The position numbers were made by a program, and so were the translations under genes. Below are positions 61,920 through 64,000 of a DNA stretch of 64,000 bases, one piece after another. Below the pieces are notes generated by a model. That model made no database searches. It was not told the origin of the DNA and worked only from the letters and a program-made list of their open reading frames with translations. Origin of the DNA: Bacteroidota bacterium (GTDB taxonomy: Bacteria; Bacteroidota; Bacteroidia; Cytophagales; Spirosomataceae); contig JAIUOF010000011.1 of NCBI GenBank assembly GCA_020161355.1, positions 84,479 through 148,478 of the forward strand, written 5' to 3'. How positions within the stretch are numbered: position 1 is the stretch's first letter; the number at the start of each line of letters is the position of its first letter.

Positions 61920-62552
61920 TCAGTTTTGAGAAAAATAGCTCGCAACCCCCTCATTGGTGGCAGTCATGGCCAGTTCACCCTCTTTCCAGTTGGCAGGGCA
62001 CACTTCGCCATATTCTTCTACATGCTGAAGTGCATCCAATAGTCTCAAATATTCATCTACGCTACGACCCAATGGCAGATCGTTGATAGACTCATGACGA
62101 ACAATACCCTCTTTATCAATCAAAAAAGTACCTCTGAATGCAATTGGATTACCTTCAAATGACCAGCTTTGGGTATCAGCATTAAACTTATACCCTCCGC
62201 CCAACACGCCGAAGTTCATTGAGATTGTTTTGGCGGTATCAGCCACTACAGGGTATTTTACGCCTTCAATTCCCCCTTTTTTCTTTGGAGTTGTCAACCA
62301 GGCCAAATGGCTCTCTTCAGTATCAGTTGAGCAAGCCACCACCGCACAGTTTCTTTTTTCAAATTCTTCAAGTTTTGCCTGAAAAGCATGAAGCTCAGTT
62401 GGGCATACAAATGTGAAATCTTTAGGATAAAAGAAGAAAATTACGTGTTTTTCTCCCAAATATTGCTCCAAACTAAAGTCTTCAACGATCTCGTAACCTT
62501 TCACAACTGCCGGAGCCGAAAATGATGGATATTTTTTTCCTACCAGTGACAT
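61920..62552 (-). CDS. Typical 2-Cys peroxiredoxin (AhpC/TSA family)
   Basis: 210 aa. Reduces hydrogen peroxide and organic peroxides using a peroxidatic cysteine: Cys50 in KDFTFVCPTEL with the preceding FFYP motif. The resolving cysteine is Cys185 in YGEVCPANW, and the C-terminus carries a YF motif (SYFSQN). The set corresponds to the AhpC/Prx1 group, which is recycled by thioredoxin or AhpF; no ahpF gene is next to it. The gene is monocistronic with its own terminator. Confidence 0.93.
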   Translation of the reverse strand: MSLVGKKYPSFSAPAVVKGYEIVEDFSLEQYLGEKHVIFFFYPKDFTFVCPTELHAFQAKLEEFEKRNCAVVACSTDTEESHLAWLTTPKKKGGIEGVKYPVVADTAKTISMNFGVLGGGYKFNADTQSWSFEGNPIAFRGTFLIDKEGIVRHESINDLPLGRSVDEYLRLLDALQHVEEYGEVCPANWKEGELAMTATNEGVASYFSQN

Positions 62553-62773
62553 TTTATATTGTTTTTAATTGATGTATTCTTATTAAAATACAAAAATACG
62601 AATTGTTTGTGTAGATTTTTTTATTCTAAAAATGTTATAAAATAATCTTTATATATTTCAATTTCATTGATTTAACAGAAAAACCTTTACAAGCAGAAAT
62701 TTCGAAAGTATTGGAAAAATACAAGAAACGGAAAATATGAAACTTTCTTTTCAATTAAATAATCAGAGGATAA

Positions 62774-63325
62774 TTACTTAATCCTCACTCCAAGTTTCAG
62801 TCCCCAACTCCCGATTTTTGAGGTGATTTTTTGACCCAAAGCCGGGTAAGAAGCTATGCTGTATTCGGCTTTAGCAAAGAATCTTTTGCCAAAATCAGCA
62901 CCTGCATCAAAACGAGTCTCGTGGCCAATCACTCTGCCATCGGTGTCTTGCTTAATTAATTGATTAAATAGCAAGCTATAACCTATAAAAGGAATCACCT
63001 TTTTGTCCTTTTTGAGCTCATGCGTTACATGAACACCATAATAAGAAATGCCATAGTTTTTAGTACCTTCTTTAATGGGCGGAATGGCTGTGTAGCCCAA
63101 AGGAATCGAAATATAAGCTCCCGGTTTTTTCTTAAAACCCGACACTTTCCATCCATAATCCAGTGCAAAGGCAAATCCCGTGTGTGAGATATCTGTAAAA
63201 TTAGATTTTCTGACACCGGTATAACCTGTCTCAAATGTGATTTTCTTGGGTGATTTTTCAAAATCCTGAGCCTGTGCAGACATAGAAATAACCGTGAATA
63301 AAATAAAGAAAGCTTTTTTCATCAA
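62774..63325 (-). CDS. Outer-membrane beta-barrel-like protein, 183 aa
   Basis: Signal peptide MMKKAFFILFTVISMSAQA. Eight or so amphipathic strands (KITFETGYTGVRKSN, GFAFALDYGWKVSG, GAYISIPLGYTAIP, YGISYYGVHVTHEL, VIPFIGYSLLFNQL, FFAKAEYSIASYPAL, SWGLKLGVRIK) and the C-terminal pattern ending in IK fit an eight-stranded OmpW/OprF-like barrel. No sequence family can be named with certainty. Confidence 0.75.
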   Translation of the reverse strand: MMKKAFFILFTVISMSAQAQDFEKSPKKITFETGYTGVRKSNFTDISHTGFAFALDYGWKVSGFKKKPGAYISIPLGYTAIPPIKEGTKNYGISYYGVHVTHELKKDKKVIPFIGYSLLFNQLIKQDTDGRVIGHETRFDAGADFGKRFFAKAEYSIASYPALGQKITSKIGSWGLKLGVRIK

Positions 63326-63472
63326 TTAGTGTTTAGAATCTGACTACAAATATCTGAACAATTGAACTGGTAGTGAAATATAATTTGGGTTTTTGTAAAT
63401 GAACCAGCCTGATAATTGTGTAAAACCATTAGCAATAAAGCAATATTGGGAGCATCAATTTTTGGTGATACC

Positions 63473-63560
63473 TGGAGAAATGTGGCTAAAAAAATGAGAT
63501 TTCTCCAAATATACAAATTAATATCTGGAGAAATGTGGGCAAAAAAATGAGATTTCTCCA
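63473..63560. repeat. Two tandem hairpin repeats
   Basis: Two 35-bp units (63473-63507 and 63526-63560), start to start 53 bp, each begin TGGAGAAATGTGG and end ATGAGATTTCTCCA, so each unit is itself an inverted repeat TGGAGAAAT / ATTTCTCCA. They are about 92 percent alike. They lie in an otherwise gene-free 317-base interval (63326-63642). They could be a regulator site, a remnant of a repeat family or paired terminators. Confidence 0.65.
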
Positions 63561-63642
63561 AGTATAGTATTTTGTATTCTTCATAAATATCACAAAATTA
63601 GCATTTTGTGTTTTTATTGATTAATAAATTGATAGAAAGAAA

Positions 63643-63762
63643 TTACTTTTTCTTCAAATTTCCTCTGAACCTAGAGTTCATCATTTGTATATATTCTTCA
63701 ATGGGTGGAAGTCCCATTTCCAATCGTCTGGTGTTGAGGTTTTGGGGATCGCTGCAGAATAC
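63643..63762 (-). pseudogene. C-terminal remnant of an unidentified gene
   Basis: The minus-strand frame VFCSDPQNLNTRRLEMGLPPIEEYIQMM...GNLKKK runs about 39 codons to a TAA at 63643-63645, with a stop just before it and no start at a sensible place. It reads like a real protein end but the rest is missing, so it looks like debris next to the IS element. Identity unknown. Confidence 0.35.
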
Positions 63763-63768
63763 TTAATA

Positions 63769-63873
63769 TTAATTTTTCAAGTATTCGACTTCAAAATAAT
63801 CCAAGATTTTATCAACAGGATTACCTAAAGTCATCCTATAAACATATCCCTCACTATTATAAAAATACTTAGT
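63769..63873 (-). pseudogene. Gene fragment adjoining the IS element
   Basis: On the minus strand TTKYFYNSEGYVYRMTLGNPVDKILDYFEVEYLKN ends at TAA 63769-63771. The upstream continuation is interrupted by the predicted end of the IS3-family element at about 63874. It is likely the 3' part of a host gene split by the insertion. Family unknown. Confidence 0.4.
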
Positions 63874-64000
63874 TGTCTTAAACGCAATTACTTGGACACG
63901 ATAATTAATTTACATTACCCATTTTGGGTCAATTTTGACACCTATTGATTCCAGGAATTTTTTAGGAGACTTGTATCCTAATCCACCATGAATTCTCTCG
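63874..64000 (-). mobile_element. IS3-family insertion sequence, right end
   Basis: The transposase gene ends inside the window, and TGTCTTAAACGCAATT... at 63874 (terminal TG and a run resembling an IS3-type terminal inverted repeat up to about 63900) marks the probable element end. The other end lies outside the window, so the inverted repeats cannot be compared. Confidence 0.55.
63910..64000 (-). CDS. IS3-family transposase OrfB, C-terminal piece
   Basis: The minus-strand frame ERIHGGLGYKSPKKFLESIG...DPKWVM ends at TAA 63910-63912. ERIHxxLGYKSPxxF is the classic C-terminus of the DDE integrase-like OrfB of IS3 elements (the last catalytic Glu is upstream, outside the window). Only the last 29 or so residues are visible. 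Confidence 0.85.
   Translation of the reverse strand, partial: ERIHGGLGYKSPKKFLESIGVKIDPKWVM

Noticed and set aside
62650..62740. Plus-strand frame DLTEKPLQAEISKVLEKYKKRKI as a gene
   Set aside because: It looks protein-like at the end but has no start codon and only about 30 open codons; at most a remnant.

Overview
The window looks like chromosomal DNA from a Bacteroidota bacterium, most likely of the order Cytophagales (inference). The supporting signs are a type IX secretion C-terminal sorting domain, several 7TMR-DISM sensor kinases, many LytTR regulators, TAnnTTTG-type -7 promoter boxes with weak Shine-Dalgarno signals, and a moderately AT-rich composition. No tRNA, rRNA or CRISPR array was seen. 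The left edge cuts an RluA-type pseudouridine synthase, and the right edge cuts an IS3-family transposase.

Layout: 1-13.9 kb is mostly housekeeping and stress genes (lpdA, uvrA, an HtrA protease, an Hsp20), two PIN-type toxin-antitoxin loci (one with a broken toxin frame), and a block of small secreted or surface proteins. 13.9-16.2 kb holds a 7TM receptor fused to a LuxR DNA-binding domain, then a DUF2975/HTH pair. 16.5-25.4 kb is one long minus-strand run: a sensor kinase, a frameshifted response regulator, a haem-oxygenase-like oxidase with a GNAT acyltransferase, a stand-alone LytTR regulator and four secreted or outer-membrane proteins. 25.5-33.2 kb holds an AT-rich pair of genes joined to a kinase/regulator pair, a LytTR plus surface-protein operon, and a LytS/LytR-like pair. 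33.4-43.8 kb holds large surface proteins, two lipoproteins and a kinase/regulator pair around them. 43.9-52.3 kb holds a cupin/TetR pair with twin palindromic operators, another kinase/regulator pair, and a LytTR operon with two large secreted proteins. 52.4-61.3 kb holds a tail-fibre-like protein with LytTR, lnt, an intact toxin-antitoxin locus, two tandem paralogous surface proteins and a last kinase/regulator pair. 61.4-64 kb ends with a peroxiredoxin, a beta-barrel protein and IS debris.

Main result: seven signalling loci lie in about 48 kb, and most sit beside genes for secreted or surface proteins. Upstream of these genes I find 16-bp inverted repeats of the form TACC-N8-GGTA (or TAGG-N8-CTTA), the 7-2-7 layout known for NarL-family regulators. 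In six promoter orientations exactly 23 bp separate the repeat from a -7-like box; two others have 22 and 24 bp. Repeat flavours differ by neighbourhood, which suggests that each kinase/regulator pair reads its own variant. Four stand-alone LytTR proteins (about 95-109 aa, ending in an SRRR motif, without a receiver domain) are next to secreted-protein genes, and at least two, probably three, of their promoters carry such a repeat. I read this as a set of parallel two-step circuits, kinase to LuxR-type regulator to LytTR regulator plus surface protein. The sequence supports the architecture; the signals and the function are not known.
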